Shown: positions 1 to 9,181, numbered from the stretch's first letter. The stretch: 64,000 nucleotides of DNA from Candidatus Obscuribacter sp. (GCA_021772095.1 JADYXR010000155.1:1-64000), one strand, 5' to 3'. Notes: generated by a model from the letters alone, not told the origin. A program made the numbers and translations.

Positions 1-46
1 AAAGAAAAGGAAAGGCTGTCGTCATCGACAGCCTTTCCTTTTTCTT
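1..46. terminator. Strong hairpin terminator, probably bidirectional
   Basis: A perfect 16-bp inverted repeat (5-20 and 27-42) encloses a 6-base loop. Pyrimidine-rich T-tracts follow on the plus side (39-46), and an A-rich stretch at 1-8 gives a T-rich tail on the minus side. It can end the minus-strand SWIM unit that finishes at 71, and any plus-strand gene entering from the left of the window. Confidence 0.8.
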
Positions 47-70
47 CTGGAATAATTCTTGCCGCCGTCT

Positions 71-202
71 TTATGCGCTATTTGACCGCCGCCAACAGCC
101 GGAATAAACCTTTCGCTCTTTCTCGCTCTTGCCGACAAAGAAGCTCACCGTCTCTTGCACGTCTCCGCGTGTAAGCAACTGATCCAGGCTTTCAACAGTC
201 AT
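71..202 (-). pseudogene. Truncated reading frame coupled to the SWIM gene (possible DUF6493-like N-terminus)
   Basis: A 43-codon frame starts with ATG at 202, overlapping the SWIM-gene stop (ATGA arrangement). It has a good ribosome-binding site (AGGAG, 9 bases upstream). The product begins MTVESLDQLLTRGDV and continues with a helical segment ending in KSEKERKV. It resembles the N-terminal repeat of proteins that often accompany SWIM zinc-finger proteins, such as DUF6493; this is a family impression only. After that the frame becomes Cys/Trp/Arg-rich and ends at TAA, followed at once by a terminator. Reading one base over gives FRLLAAVK and then a stop, so a frameshift plus deletion is likely. 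Good translation signals with no room for a domain suggest a decayed gene; a genuine small protein is the alternative. Confidence 0.45.
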
Positions 203-1551
203 GATCTATCACTCCTATAAAATAGCTCAAGCGCCAAAATGTGACTGCACGGTCCCCTTTCGTTGGAGTGTTTTGAAAACCAGGTGCAGGTACACTTTCC
301 ATTGCCTTCAGTGATGGTAACTAGATGCTCACCATCGCTTCCGTGGACAAACCCCTTAACGAGCCCGGATTTGTGTTCTGTGACGCTTACACCTTGATTG
401 TTGACCAGCTTGCGAGCCTTCCGCAGACGTGGATGTAGCTCCTCAACCAGCGCTAAATCAAAAGGCAGCTCGCGGTGAAAGTATGACCCGTCGGACAAGT
501 CATATCCAACCAGTCCTCGTGAGCCCAGTGCGCTCAAGGCACGATAAATGGTATCAATATCTAAATCTAGTTTTTTCGAGAGAACCTGGGGACTTATCTT
601 GGCTTGCCACTGAAGTTCTGCCTTGACTTTGGATAACTCTTCCGTTTTCGGGCAGTCGACTAGATCATTCAATGCCTGTCCTTCCCCAGAAAAACCTCTT
701 GAAGCATTCGGGCTGAGCACAATGAAAAACCTGGAATCAGGCATCTGCACTTCAACCGCCATAGCACCATCTGTGGTGGCGTAAAATCGAACGTTTCTTG
801 AATGTCTCAAGATGTTAGTTAGAATCTTGAGGCGGCGTGGATCCCCGACTGCGATGCCCGAGGTTCCTGGACGCTGACTAAACCTCACTGACTGTCCGGA
901 CTGTACAAGATAGGAGAGCTCACCATGATGCCAGATCTTTTGGTTAGCGATATCACTGATTACATGGTGAAGGTCGGAGGCACGTACCTCGAAAGCGGGC
1001 TTCATCTTCGCCTGGTATGCCTGCACCTCGACGAATCCCTTTAGCCAACTGACGGGTAATTTGACTTTCTTTTCTTCGACTGCCTTGCCAGCATGTTCGA
1101 GTTTCACGCCGTCTACTCCAACATTGAGCCCAACAAGGTCAGATTCTAGGACCTGGGCGAGGGCTCCACGCATCGGCGAGTTGAAATCGACATTGGTGGT
1201 TCCTTTGCTGACCCAATGACCGTCCACGGACTCTGGAAGCAAGTCGAGTCTGGCATAAACTCCACCGCAAACCGAAAATGCCTCGAATCGCAACCGCTCG
1301 CCTCCGCTGGTGACCACAGGATCAGCCGCTGCCAGCAGCCGCTCTCGCAATGCCGTGGGCGAGTAGAATCTGGTTCTGCTCACCTCGGATAACGCCAACA
1401 AGGAGTCGCAAGTAATCCGCGGTCTGAGCAGTCGCCCGTGGAAAAAATATGGATGCAGCTCTGCCCCACCGCAAGTTGCAAGGGTCAACCTGCGACTGTT
1501 TTCGACGAGCTCCAGCGATGAGGAGAAATGGTAGGTGTAAGCAATATTCAT
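199..1551 (-). CDS. SWIM zinc-finger protein
   Basis: A protein of about 450 residues whose last 40 residues contain the SWIM signature C-x-C-x(n)-C-x-H (KCTCTWF...GPCSHIL). This is a zinc-binding motif used for DNA or protein contacts. A winged-helix-like segment lies before it (around SPQVLSKKLDLDIDTIYRAL, then GLVGYD). The N-terminal 300 residues have no recognised domain. The chosen start is the ATG at 1551; the frame is open to 1635, but the extra residues look non-conserved. The gene is translationally coupled to the truncated frame at 71-202. Such proteins often sit beside MoxR-type ATPase/VWA genes, none of which is present here, so this may be the survivor of a larger cassette. The function is unknown. 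Confidence 0.75.
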   Translation of the reverse strand: MNIAYTYHFSSSLELVENSRRLTLATCGGAELHPYFFHGRLLRPRITCDSLLALSEVSRTRFYSPTALRERLLAAADPVVTSGGERLRFEAFSVCGGVYARLDLLPESVDGHWVSKGTTNVDFNSPMRGALAQVLESDLVGLNVGVDGVKLEHAGKAVEEKKVKLPVSWLKGFVEVQAYQAKMKPAFEVRASDLHHVISDIANQKIWHHGELSYLVQSGQSVRFSQRPGTSGIAVGDPRRLKILTNILRHSRNVRFYATTDGAMAVEVQMPDSRFFIVLSPNASRGFSGEGQALNDLVDCPKTEELSKVKAELQWQAKISPQVLSKKLDLDIDTIYRALSALGSRGLVGYDLSDGSYFHRELPFDLALVEELHPRLRKARKLVNNQGVSVTEHKSGLVKGFVHGSDGEHLVTITEGNGKCTCTWFSKHSNERGPCSHILALELFYRSDRS

Positions 1552-1909
1552 GGAAGACAAATTATCCTTCGATTCCAGCCGCAAGAACCTCGAAGCAAGC
1601 GCCTCGGGTCGTCCTTGCCCATTAATACTACACATTGAAAACGGTTTTCTATTTGATCAAGCACACTTGGTCAAGTGTGTGTGCGAATCAGAGTCGCTGT
1701 TGCCTGCTGCGACAATGCAGGACTGATTATTGAGGCAAGGAGAGCCGCTTTGATCAGAACGTGATTTTCGAAACGCCGCACGCGATGCCATCCATTTACC
1801 GTATGCGATTGTTTTGTTTCTGTGACTTTCACTCATCTTTAACCAAGGTGACATATCGTTATGGGTACACAGCAGGCTGACCTCTCTGTGCCCCTTAAAC
1901 AGAGATGGT

Positions 1910-2344
1910 GTGGCATTGGAACCAGCGCGAATAATGGTAGCGGAAGGCCCAGCTTACCTTCTAACTGTGACCAGTGCACTCACTGGATATGAAATATTAG
2001 CAGTCGAAACTATGCAGCAGGCGAACAGGCTGATCCTGGAGAACGGGATCGACGTTTTTGTAATTGGGATTCACTTCTCCGAGTCTCGCGCACTCGAGCT
2101 GATTCAGCTCATCAGATCCGACGAAAAGCACAAGAAGACGCCAATCTTGGTGATTCGGATGTTAGGAAGTAATTATCCAGTGATACTAAAACAAAGTATG
2201 AATGCAATGCGTGCCCTTCGCATCGTCACGGACTATCTGGAAATTGAAGGGAATAATTACTCGAAGATAAAAGAAAAGATTCGAGAGAGCGTTGACCGGA
2301 ACGTCCCTGCGGAAAAGTCGGTGAGCTTAAAGAGTTCGGGCTAA
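1910..2344 (+). CDS. Degenerate response-regulator receiver protein
   Basis: A 144-residue single-domain protein with the alternating beta/alpha pattern of a CheY-like receiver: ARIMVAEG, then GIDVFVIGIHF, then KTPILVIRML. The phospho-acceptor Asp expected at the end of beta-3 is Gly in VIGIHF, and the acidic pair after beta-1 is reduced to one Glu. Phosphorylation in the usual way is therefore unlikely, and a pseudo-receiver acting by protein contacts is the better guess. The start is GTG at 1910, preceded by a purine-rich AGAGA. It is monocistronic, and no partner kinase is adjacent. The following 290 bases (2345-2633) show no convincing gene. Confidence 0.65.
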   Translation: MALEPARIMVAEGPAYLLTVTSALTGYEILAVETMQQANRLILENGIDVFVIGIHFSESRALELIQLIRSDEKHKKTPILVIRMLGSNYPVILKQSMNAMRALRIVTDYLEIEGNNYSKIKEKIRESVDRNVPAEKSVSLKSSG

Positions 2345-2633
2345 AGGCTTGCACACTAACCGCCAACTTCTGAGACGCGCTCCCAATCGAACCACAAAAC
2401 ATCAACGCTCAATTTGTTTATCACCATATACGGTGCCTCCTCCCCGTTGATCTAATCACACCGAAGTAAATCATCAGTAGCGTGGATTCGAGCAGACGAT
2501 TGTGACTGCGTGCCCAACGTGAATACGAATGATGGACTGGTAATCACTTGGTCTAAGCTACTAGAACCGGGGACGCTATGGGTTTTACTTCTGCAGGGAA
2601 AAGTGAAAGAATTTCGGAATTCCTTCCCATTGT

Positions 2634-2900
2634 TCAGGCAGTAACTTCAGGTGATCTGCCTGCGGATAAAATCGAGATTACAGCAAGACCTTGGTCAATG
2701 GTCCCGAGTATGCGTGCATAGTGATCTCGTCGATACAATGCCCTTGCAAGAAGTTCCGGCTGGTTCTCTTCCACGGTGTTCAAATCAGCTTCCCAACGCT
2801 CCTTATGACTTTTCAATTCTTCTCGCTCATTCGCCAAGCTGCTCCAATTCAGGAAATGAACGATAGGCGTTAGACCAGGTTTCGGGTGGAATCTCCTCAT
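2634..2900 (-). CDS. Small hypothetical protein, possibly frameshifted
   Basis: An 88-codon frame with a charged helical middle (NEREELKSHKERWEADL, ELLARALYRRDHYARIL). No family is recognised. An overlapping frame starting with ATG four bases earlier reads MNEEIPPETWSNAYRSF and runs into TGA around 2830. Joined by one frameshift to the present frame it would give a natural-looking protein of about 90 residues, so the gene may be broken. No strong ribosome-binding site is visible. Confidence 0.3.
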   Translation of the reverse strand: MRRFHPKPGLTPIVHFLNWSSLANEREELKSHKERWEADLNTVEENQPELLARALYRRDHYARILGTIDQGLAVISILSAGRSPEVTA

Positions 2901-3055
2901 TCATGGCGGCAAGTTCTTTGCCTCGATGGTGCAGGTAAATCCGGAGTACGCTGCCAGTGAAGTATCAATAAGAACATCTAAGATGAGCGATATTGGCTGT
3001 ATCGTTGATCGGCAACTGATTCTTCAAAAGAAAAGGCACAAAGTGGTCAATTTTT

Positions 3056-6000
3056 TTAGAGACGAGAGATGGTATTACAGGCGGTTACACTCGTTTTCGG
3101 ATGGAATTCAAAGTTCTTCCGTCCAAGCATCATCAGAACGGCAGATGTCTTGATGTACTTCGCCGCAAGCTTGCGAGCCAGTGGATGATTCGAGCGCATG
3201 ATCTCCATTAGCGGTTTGATTGCACTGGCTGCATGAATCGTCGAGAATTCCGAGCTGAACAACTTCATTCCCCCGGCAACGATCGTTTCTGTTATGCGAC
3301 GATAGCCAACAGTCTCGAGTGGATTGACCTCATTGAATTTGCGCGACGACCCTTTCGCCGACACGACACAGTTACCGGGACTGAGGTGAATAACCTTGTC
3401 GGCAACCGTAACTTTCACCGTTCCCTTCTTTCCGTCATGTAGATCGTAAACAGCGAATGTATTTTCATCAGCCAACAAGAGGGCAACCGAGCCAGCGCCG
3501 ATTTCCACTTTACCGAGTGGAGTGGTAATCTCGGCGTCACGATCGGAGGCGAAAAGTACGCTTCCCTTGCGTATCTCCGCTTTCTCTGTTGCCGATGCGG
3601 TTGAGGACGATACCGCCTTGCCTTGCAAAGAAACGACAGAACCCGCTTTGGTTAAGCCCATGGTCGCATCGCTCCAGACAAATGCATCGATGGCATAATT
3701 AGTGGCACCGTAGGTAGTGGCGGACGATGATTCCGACGTAGCGTCAAACTCGTTGAGGCTTGCCGTTTTTTTCAATAACAAGCTTGAATAAACGGACAGG
3801 TCGTTGATAGCGTTCAATGTGCCAGGAAGTTGAAGCCTGTTCGACGAGCTTTCTTCTGCGGTGGGGTCCGAATAAGAGGTCTGCAACGCGCTGATTTGCG
3901 GTATTTGAGGCGTCTTTTCTGCGTGCGGTCTGCTGAGTGAAGCAGGCAGCGCAACCGGCGGATCGGCGATTATGTCAACGGCAAAACCAATGGTGAGGCT
4001 GCTCTTCTTGAGCAGATTGGAGAATATGACGTCAGCTCCCTTTGCTGTAACGGTCATCTCCAGGTTCGAAATTTTCTTACCCCAGAAGATAGTTCCGCCG
4101 AGGTCTTCGTCAAAGAACGCCTGCTTGAAAGGCTTGCCGATACTGGGAAGGGCCGGCAGAGCTCCGGTTGCGATTGTCACATTGCCGAGCCCCGAGATGG
4201 ATGCATCTGCAAAAATGGTTACATTATCGAATATGTTCAGGAAATCGGTCTTCTTTCCTTTCTTTCCGATGACGTTTGAGTTTTGAATTAAAATGTTTCC
4301 CTCAGTAGCAAGGATACTGCCTCCAGCAGTCAGATTCAGGATGTCACGTTCTTGAATGATCGAAATGTCTCCGCCGGCAGTGCTGACGTCGAAAACGGTG
4401 CTTGGGTCTATCGTTCCCGATGCCGCATCATTGATGCCTAGGGCTCGGATGTTGACGTCGGTTTGTGCGTTGATAGAAGATCCGAACTTGAAGTCAACCG
4501 CTTCACGAGCTGTGATGTTGACCAAATTCGCGTTGACTGTGCCAAAGACGACGGTATCGTCGATTGATTCGAAGGTAAAAGTTCCACCAGCGTTGATGGA
4601 ATCGACGATGGCATCGTCGGGATTCGGTTCGGCTGTAAGCACCGTCAATGGAATAAACGAACCGGAAATTACGGTGCCACTAGCAGCAGTGCCATCATCG
4701 ATCACTCTTACTTCGCTGCCACCGGCTAGCTGAGGACTCCACGAGCTAATCAATACATCTCCGGTACCGGCAGTGGTGCCGGCTCCATTGGTATCGACGC
4801 TGAAGACCGATGCCGATCGTCCGATGATTGTGACGTTGCCGTTGGCGCCGCCTGCACCACCTGTTGCCTCGAATTCGCTGCTATTAATATCGCCGCCGGC
4901 AAACACCGAACTGGGGAAGGCTATGATTGTGATGTCACCGCCATTAGTCGACCCGTTAGCGGTGATGAAGGTACCTTCTGCATTGACATTTCCACCAAAA
5001 CCGCTGGCGCCGGTTATCCAGGTCTGACCGATGTGGCCAGGTGTGGTTTCATCTTCGAATGCTGCTCCGGCAACCATCAGGATATCGCCGGCGGCTCCGG
5101 CACCATTATCGGTATTGATCACTGCACCAAAGCTTATATTGATGCTTCCTCCTGCAATGATCGCAAGTGGTGCGCCACCGGTCGCTAACGATCCCTGGGT
5201 AACATCTAAGGTATTTTTTATAACAGGGTCGCCGGTCGTGACCATCTCCTTTATATGAAGGTTGGGAGTGGCAGAACTTATATAGGCTGAGCCTGCGTGA
5301 CAGACGACGGCTCCTGTCAGAAGACCGGCATCGACATTGACTATTCCGCCGCCGCCGTCGATGTTCAATTCCGTAGAGAGCCAATCACCACCATTTAAGG
5401 TGGTGTCAAATTTCTCTATGAAACCAGAGTTGCGAATATTGATTGCTCCATTGAGCGCTTCAATCGAGCCGCCCTCGTTATAGACGTTTATCGCAGATGG
5501 AGCGAGTGTCGCGAAGTTGACATTACCCTGGTCAGAAGCAATCGCTCCATAGTTATCCACAATTGCTGAGTTGAGCGTCACATTTCCTTTTGCTGAGATG
5601 TTGCCGCCTGCATTTACGATTGCAAGGGACGCAATTGTCAGATCTTTTGAACTTGAAACCTGACCGAGATTGACGAAGGAATCGCTGGCGGTGAGTTCGA
5701 GGCTAACAGCCTGATTCAAAGATCCGAACTGTTGTGAGAGATTCGCAGGAGCGGCGGATGAGATCAGCGCACCTTCTGCGTTGTAGATGGAACGTGCGCC
5801 GATTTTTGCAACAGTTACATCATTTCTTGTCGATAGTGCATAAACTGAGCCGAAGTTATTGAGTTGTCCTGTCAGCCTGAAATCGCCATGGTTGGCAAAA
5901 TCCCCGAATGCCTCTACGCTTTCAGGAATGACAAGCGAGGTCGCCTCGATCTTTCGTCCAGCATCGCTCAGTAGATTCAGCGAAACCAGTCCGTCGACTG

Positions 6001-6592
6001 CATTTCCGCCAGTTCCAACGACCAGATCCTGAGATCCGGAAGCAAGCTTTTGATTGAGGGCCACGTATTCTGCTGGTGTGACGAATGTGCCGGCCGAAAG
6101 AGTCTTCTCTTCACCACCAACGTGAATGGTCACTGAGTCGGCTTCATTGAAGAGGTGTTCACCGAGTTTGATAGATCGACTGTCTGAAGTCAGGTCGAGT
6201 TCCGCTCCACGCGAAACGTTTCTCAGCCGTCCGGAGTCTGACAAAAACTCAGAGCGTCTATTGATTGTTTGAATGTGCGAATTGATTCCGGACACCGGAG
6301 CCGACAACTGAATGGTTTGATCTAAACGTTGCTCTCGACTAGCTCTGCGCACATCCTGGCGATTTGCTGCCCATGCCCCTGCGCGATCAGGTGTCTGGGC
6401 GGCACTGCTATCGAGTCTAAGTTGTCTTTGGTCGTTTTGACGCTGCACTCGCGCCATTCTGTTTGTCAAACGAGCAAGGTGGTCCGAGTCACCGGATCTT
6501 GCAGCGGCTTGCAAATTCGAAGAGACAAACAGACTTCCCACTGTCAGAGGAAGTATCAAGCTTGTTACAGGTAGGGGCATCCGGTTTCTCAT
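3056..6592 (-). CDS. Large exported beta-helix (haemagglutinin-like) protein with C-terminal FecR-like domain
   Basis: About 1178 residues. The ATG at 6592 is preceded by GGAGGT and opens a classic signal peptide (basic start, hydrophobic core, cleavage near LQAAA). Residues of roughly 130-880 are made of short repeating strands rich in Gly, Asn, Asp, Ser and Val, with phrases such as GGDI, GNVTI and INAGG. This is the texture of filamentous-haemagglutinin/pectate-lyase type beta-helices on cell surfaces. Near the C-terminus a segment with IRKGSVLF, ITTPLGKVEIGAGSV and VHLSPG-like strands resembles a FecR domain. It probably acts at the cell surface or as a secreted adhesin/scaffold, which is inference from architecture. 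It is monocistronic. Confidence 0.7.
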   Translation of the reverse strand: MRNRMPLPVTSLILPLTVGSLFVSSNLQAAARSGDSDHLARLTNRMARVQRQNDQRQLRLDSSAAQTPDRAGAWAANRQDVRRASREQRLDQTIQLSAPVSGINSHIQTINRRSEFLSDSGRLRNVSRGAELDLTSDSRSIKLGEHLFNEADSVTIHVGGEEKTLSAGTFVTPAEYVALNQKLASGSQDLVVGTGGNAVDGLVSLNLLSDAGRKIEATSLVIPESVEAFGDFANHGDFRLTGQLNNFGSVYALSTRNDVTVAKIGARSIYNAEGALISSAAPANLSQQFGSLNQAVSLELTASDSFVNLGQVSSSKDLTIASLAIVNAGGNISAKGNVTLNSAIVDNYGAIASDQGNVNFATLAPSAINVYNEGGSIEALNGAINIRNSGFIEKFDTTLNGGDWLSTELNIDGGGGIVNVDAGLLTGAVVCHAGSAYISSATPNLHIKEMVTTGDPVIKNTLDVTQGSLATGGAPLAIIAGGSINISFGAVINTDNGAGAAGDILMVAGAAFEDETTPGHIGQTWITGASGFGGNVNAEGTFITANGSTNGGDITIIAFPSSVFAGGDINSSEFEATGGAGGANGNVTIIGRSASVFSVDTNGAGTTAGTGDVLISSWSPQLAGGSEVRVIDDGTAASGTVISGSFIPLTVLTAEPNPDDAIVDSINAGGTFTFESIDDTVVFGTVNANLVNITAREAVDFKFGSSINAQTDVNIRALGINDAASGTIDPSTVFDVSTAGGDISIIQERDILNLTAGGSILATEGNILIQNSNVIGKKGKKTDFLNIFDNVTIFADASISGLGNVTIATGALPALPSIGKPFKQAFFDEDLGGTIFWGKKISNLEMTVTAKGADVIFSNLLKKSSLTIGFAVDIIADPPVALPASLSRPHAEKTPQIPQISALQTSYSDPTAEESSSNRLQLPGTLNAINDLSVYSSLLLKKTASLNEFDATSESSSATTYGATNYAIDAFVWSDATMGLTKAGSVVSLQGKAVSSSTASATEKAEIRKGSVLFASDRDAEITTPLGKVEIGAGSVALLLADENTFAVYDLHDGKKGTVKVTVADKVIHLSPGNCVVSAKGSSRKFNEVNPLETVGYRRITETIVAGGMKLFSSEFSTIHAASAIKPLMEIMRSNHPLARKLAAKYIKTSAVLMMLGRKNFEFHPKTSVTACNTISRL

Positions 6593-6947
6593 TAGTCTGC
6601 AAACCTCCGCTATGCCCTTCCTTCGGAAAGACGAATTTGGGAACAAAACCTAAGAATATCAGCTTGGCAACTGGCGCTTTGAGAGTCTCTGTCGATTGTA
6701 TTTCGCCATTTAATCAGGCCTCCTGTTCCTCGTTTAATACCATCGACGATTCGAGCTCAGGTAATGGCGATAATGACAGCGAATTTTAATAGCGAAGAAT
6801 TAAACCCAGTGGAAGCTGATACTTAAAAATTGATGGTATTGCCAGCGACACCACATTAGAGGGACTGCTCGGTTTAAGAAGTTCTCTCCAATTGCCGCAG
6901 AAGTAGCAAATCGTTAAACTCCTCCCAACGCGTTATTGGCACCGGAT
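6593..6947. other. Intergenic stretch upstream of the beta-helix gene
   Basis: No plausible gene on either strand. It holds the GGAGGT ribosome-binding site of the minus-strand gene near 6603 and presumably its promoter, but no clear -35/-10 pair was found. Confidence 0.5.
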
Positions 6948-7268
6948 TCACCCGCCAAAAATCGTATTGATCAGCCTTGGTAATTGTTCAACTACTGATT
7001 TAATTGAGCTTTTGAGCGGAAGAAACACTGACATGCTGGCGTTCGAACAAGATCCTACGGCGTCCTTTCTAATATTGCCATAGTCAGTCTCAATTACCAT
7101 CGACGCGTCATTCACGACGACAAATGACTTTGAAACGGACTGCGATAAATATGCGCCCGATGTAAGCACTTCGTCGTTGAGCAAACAAACGCGGCGACTC
7201 GTCCGTTGTGCGTAATTACAAAATTTGTTTGAAATCGACAAGTGCTTTTGTTTAAGGACTGAAGACAA
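6948..7268 (-). CDS. Small hypothetical protein, doubtful
   Basis: A 106-codon frame with only a TTG start and no good ribosome-binding site. The middle (SFVVVNDASMVIETDYGNI followed by RKDAVGS) vaguely resembles the strands of the FecR-like domain in the upstream large exported protein. It may therefore be a decayed fragment of a related gene. No signal peptide is present. A chance frame is a real alternative. Confidence 0.25.
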   Translation of the reverse strand: MSSVLKQKHLSISNKFCNYAQRTSRRVCLLNDEVLTSGAYLSQSVSKSFVVVNDASMVIETDYGNIRKDAVGSCSNASMSVFLPLKSSIKSVVEQLPRLINTIFGG

Positions 7269-7367
7269 TTTCAGGGACGCACCCTGAGTGGTGGCAGTCG
7301 CTAATCAGGACGCTACCGAATGTGAATTGTTGATTTGAGAATCTACTGTCAAAGCAAAAAACAGCGC

Positions 7368-7889
7368 TTAAGAAAAATAGTTGACGACCATGTCTGGACC
7401 GGAAAAGGCCCAGAGAAATCCGGCGAGAATCAGCGCACCAGCTGCGATACTACCCACCACCCATAGTGGCGTACCTTTTTGCGTGAATAGCGCTCGCATG
7501 CCAAACAAAAGCAAGCTGAGACTGAGCATCAATATAAGAAAAGTTGGAAGAATTGGCAGTTCTGGTCTGGATCTGCCAACTGTTCCTGCTGTATTCACAC
7601 CCATAATGGAAGTAGCATCGCCGCCTTGTGGACCGATGGTGCCACAGCCGGCGCCCAGTAGGTAAGCTGGTGGTCCGGTCCTCGATGAGCCAATTCCTGA
7701 TTGCTGGTGGGGGGTCTGTACAACTACTTGCCGAGATGTCGGGCTTGGTGCATATGGTAGCGCCGGTGCGGCTGAGTATGATTGAGAATCATCGGCCTGT
7801 TGATAACTTTGGGCGAGGCAATCAGATTGAATTCCGAAGAGGAACACGATCATAATGGCGAGAATAGTTTCCAGTCTGCAATTCCGCAT
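7368..7889 (-). CDS. Small exported/membrane protein with two C-terminal membrane segments
   Basis: 173 residues. There is an N-terminal signal or anchor segment (ILAIMIVFLFGIQ, cleavage near LAQ), then about 80 residues of Pro/Gln/Ser-rich and Gly-rich linker. Two hydrophobic helices follow near residues 110-130 and 143-162, with a short ThrGlnLysGly-containing turn between them. No family is recognised. The composition resembles other exported low-complexity proteins in this window. It is probably an inner-membrane protein with a short periplasmic domain. Confidence 0.6.
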   Translation of the reverse strand: MRNCRLETILAIMIVFLFGIQSDCLAQSYQQADDSQSYSAAPALPYAPSPTSRQVVVQTPHQQSGIGSSRTGPPAYLLGAGCGTIGPQGGDATSIMGVNTAGTVGRSRPELPILPTFLILMLSLSLLLFGMRALFTQKGTPLWVVGSIAAGALILAGFLWAFSGPDMVVNYFS

Positions 7890-8147
7890 TATGCAACCTC
7901 ACATGTCACGGACGAAGCAGTCCTATCGTATTCCACGACAAAGCAAGACGAAATGAAGCTGGCACTGATAATGATTCAGGGTTTTTACGGGTTTTTTGAC
8001 CAGGCTAAAGAAAATCATGGCTGGCTCAAAGTAGATGACCTGGCTTAATCTTGATGGCTAGCGAAAAGTTTCTCGGGTTGAACAATTCTGGTGGCCGGAA
8101 ATTCGATTAGTGGAAACGGAATGGCATGGAAAATAAAAAGAAGAAAT

Positions 8148-8176
8148 GGAAGGGAAGGAGGCAGGCCTTCCCCTCC
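8148..8176. repeat. Inverted repeat A1 (G/A-rich hairpin), duplicated at 8433
   Basis: The arms 8148-8158 and 8166-8176 pair over 11 bases with one mismatch around a 7-base loop containing GGCAGG. The flank CTTCTCTCTT followed by GGGTCGC recurs after the second hairpin at 8433, so hairpin plus flank form a direct repeat about 285 bases apart. There is no T-tract, so it is not a classical intrinsic terminator. Confidence 0.6.
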
Positions 8177-8286
8177 GAGATCTTCTCTCTTGGGTCGCTG
8201 TCGAAAAAAAAATTTACACAGAGGTAATTAGCATCAGGCGGACTTCGGCAGCTGCGGAAGCGCTTTCCTCATTTGACCGATCAGGA

Positions 8287-8422
8287 TGATCTCAGACGGA
8301 ACACTTACAACGCGTTACCGCGCGTGCCGCGTGCAAAATAGTCCTAATAACAGACATCAAACATCACCATGATTTCAGACGGAACACTCTCAACGCGTTG
8401 CCGCGCGTGTCGCATGCAAAAT
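8287..8422. repeat. Two 53-bp direct repeats (B1 and B2)
   Basis: Positions 8287-8339 and 8370-8422 match at 47 of 53 bases. The shared core includes CAGACGGAACACT, CAACGCGTT and CCGCGCGTG, and ends in TGCAAAAT. The units are 83 bases apart start to start and lie between the two A hairpins (order A-B-B-A, with B2 only 10 bases from A2). They lie in a 625-base gene-free stretch (7890-8514) downstream of ssb. No open frame spans them, so a small repeat element or structured RNA is possible. Confidence 0.75.
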
Positions 8423-8432
8423 CAAGGGGGGA

Positions 8433-8462
8433 GGAAGGGAAAGCAGGCACACTTTCCCTTCC
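8433..8462. repeat. Inverted repeat A2 downstream of ssb
   Basis: A perfect 11-bp stem (8433-8443 with 8452-8462) around an 8-base loop, related in sequence and flank to A1. It lies 52 bases beyond the ssb stop codon. It could stabilise or end the ssb transcript, but no run of U follows on the minus strand. Confidence 0.6.
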
Positions 8463-8514
8463 GGCTTCTCTCTTAGTCTTGGTCGCACAGTGTGTGGTGT
8501 GGTGCTAGAAAAGA

Positions 8515-9114
8515 CTAGGCGGTCTTTTTCCTGGAACGAGAATCGGTACCCGGCATGAGCACGACTTCGTCTTCTACCGGCACGATGTCCGGTTCGGGAG
8601 GGGGTTCCACATCAGATTCATGTCTCGATCCATCTTCAAGATCGAATTCTGGATCTGGTTGTTGTTGTGGCTCGGAATCCGCATCGAATTCCGGTGGCGG
8701 CTCTGCATCTCGTTCCTCGCGAGGGATGGCACGAGGAACTACATGCATTTCCGGATGCGACCCCTGAGGGTCATCATGATTTTCTGGATATGGTTTCAGC
8801 CGTGGAGGAAAGGCCAGTTGGTTTGCTGATACAGTTGGGGTGATCCTTTGTTTCCCCTCACGGTCTATCCACTTCTCTAGAGCAAGTCGTCCGGAGACGG
8901 TAACCTGGTTGCCTTTATGCAGATAGCTTATGGCCAGATCGGCCAGGCGGTCCCAGGTCTCCACCCGATAGAAATCGGTAGTTTTCTCTTTTTTGATTTT
9001 GTTGAACGAATTTACCGCAATCGTTAGGGTGGTCTTCGAACGTCCGCTAGCAAATTGGAATTGCTCCGGATCTCTTGCCAAATTCCCCACAATCGATATA
9101 TTTGCGAGACTCAT
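8515..9114 (-). CDS. ssb: Single-stranded DNA-binding protein
   Basis: 199 residues. The first 105 form an OB fold typical of bacterial SSB: MSLANISIVGNLARDPE, TTLTIAVN, FYRVETWDRLADLAISYL, KGNQVTVSGRL. It coats single-stranded DNA in replication, repair and recombination. The start is ATG 9114, directly behind AGGAGGT. The frame is open to 9264, but a promoter lies inside that extension. The tail is Pro/Glu/Asp-rich and ends in SRSRKKTA. It lacks the conserved acidic DDDIPF-like tip that recruits partner proteins, which is unusual. No ribosomal genes flank it, so this may be a second, specialised SSB. Confidence 0.9.
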   Translation of the reverse strand: MSLANISIVGNLARDPEQFQFASGRSKTTLTIAVNSFNKIKKEKTTDFYRVETWDRLADLAISYLHKGNQVTVSGRLALEKWIDREGKQRITPTVSANQLAFPPRLKPYPENHDDPQGSHPEMHVVPRAIPREERDAEPPPEFDADSEPQQQPDPEFDLEDGSRHESDVEPPPEPDIVPVEDEVVLMPGTDSRSRKKTA

Positions 9115-9181
9115 AAATACCTCCTGGCGCATCATCGGCGTCGCTTCGTGGTGAGTGTCAATCAATTGGGGAGATGTGAAC

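Noticed and set aside
1657-1854. 65-codon minus-strand frame upstream of the SWIM gene
   Set aside because: Ser/Asn/His-rich composition, no ribosome-binding site, and no family resemblance.
2488-2504. 17-base match (TCGAGCAGACGATTGTG) with a site near 21599
   Set aside because: One chance match of this length is plausible in 64 kb, and the flanks do not align.
3972-5258. Several plus-strand frames antisense to the large beta-helix gene
   Set aside because: They mirror the biased codon use of the minus-strand gene and have no start signals.
7782-8048. 88-codon plus-strand frame overlapping the 7368-7889 gene
   Set aside because: Half lies antisense to the membrane-protein gene. The rest has no motif.
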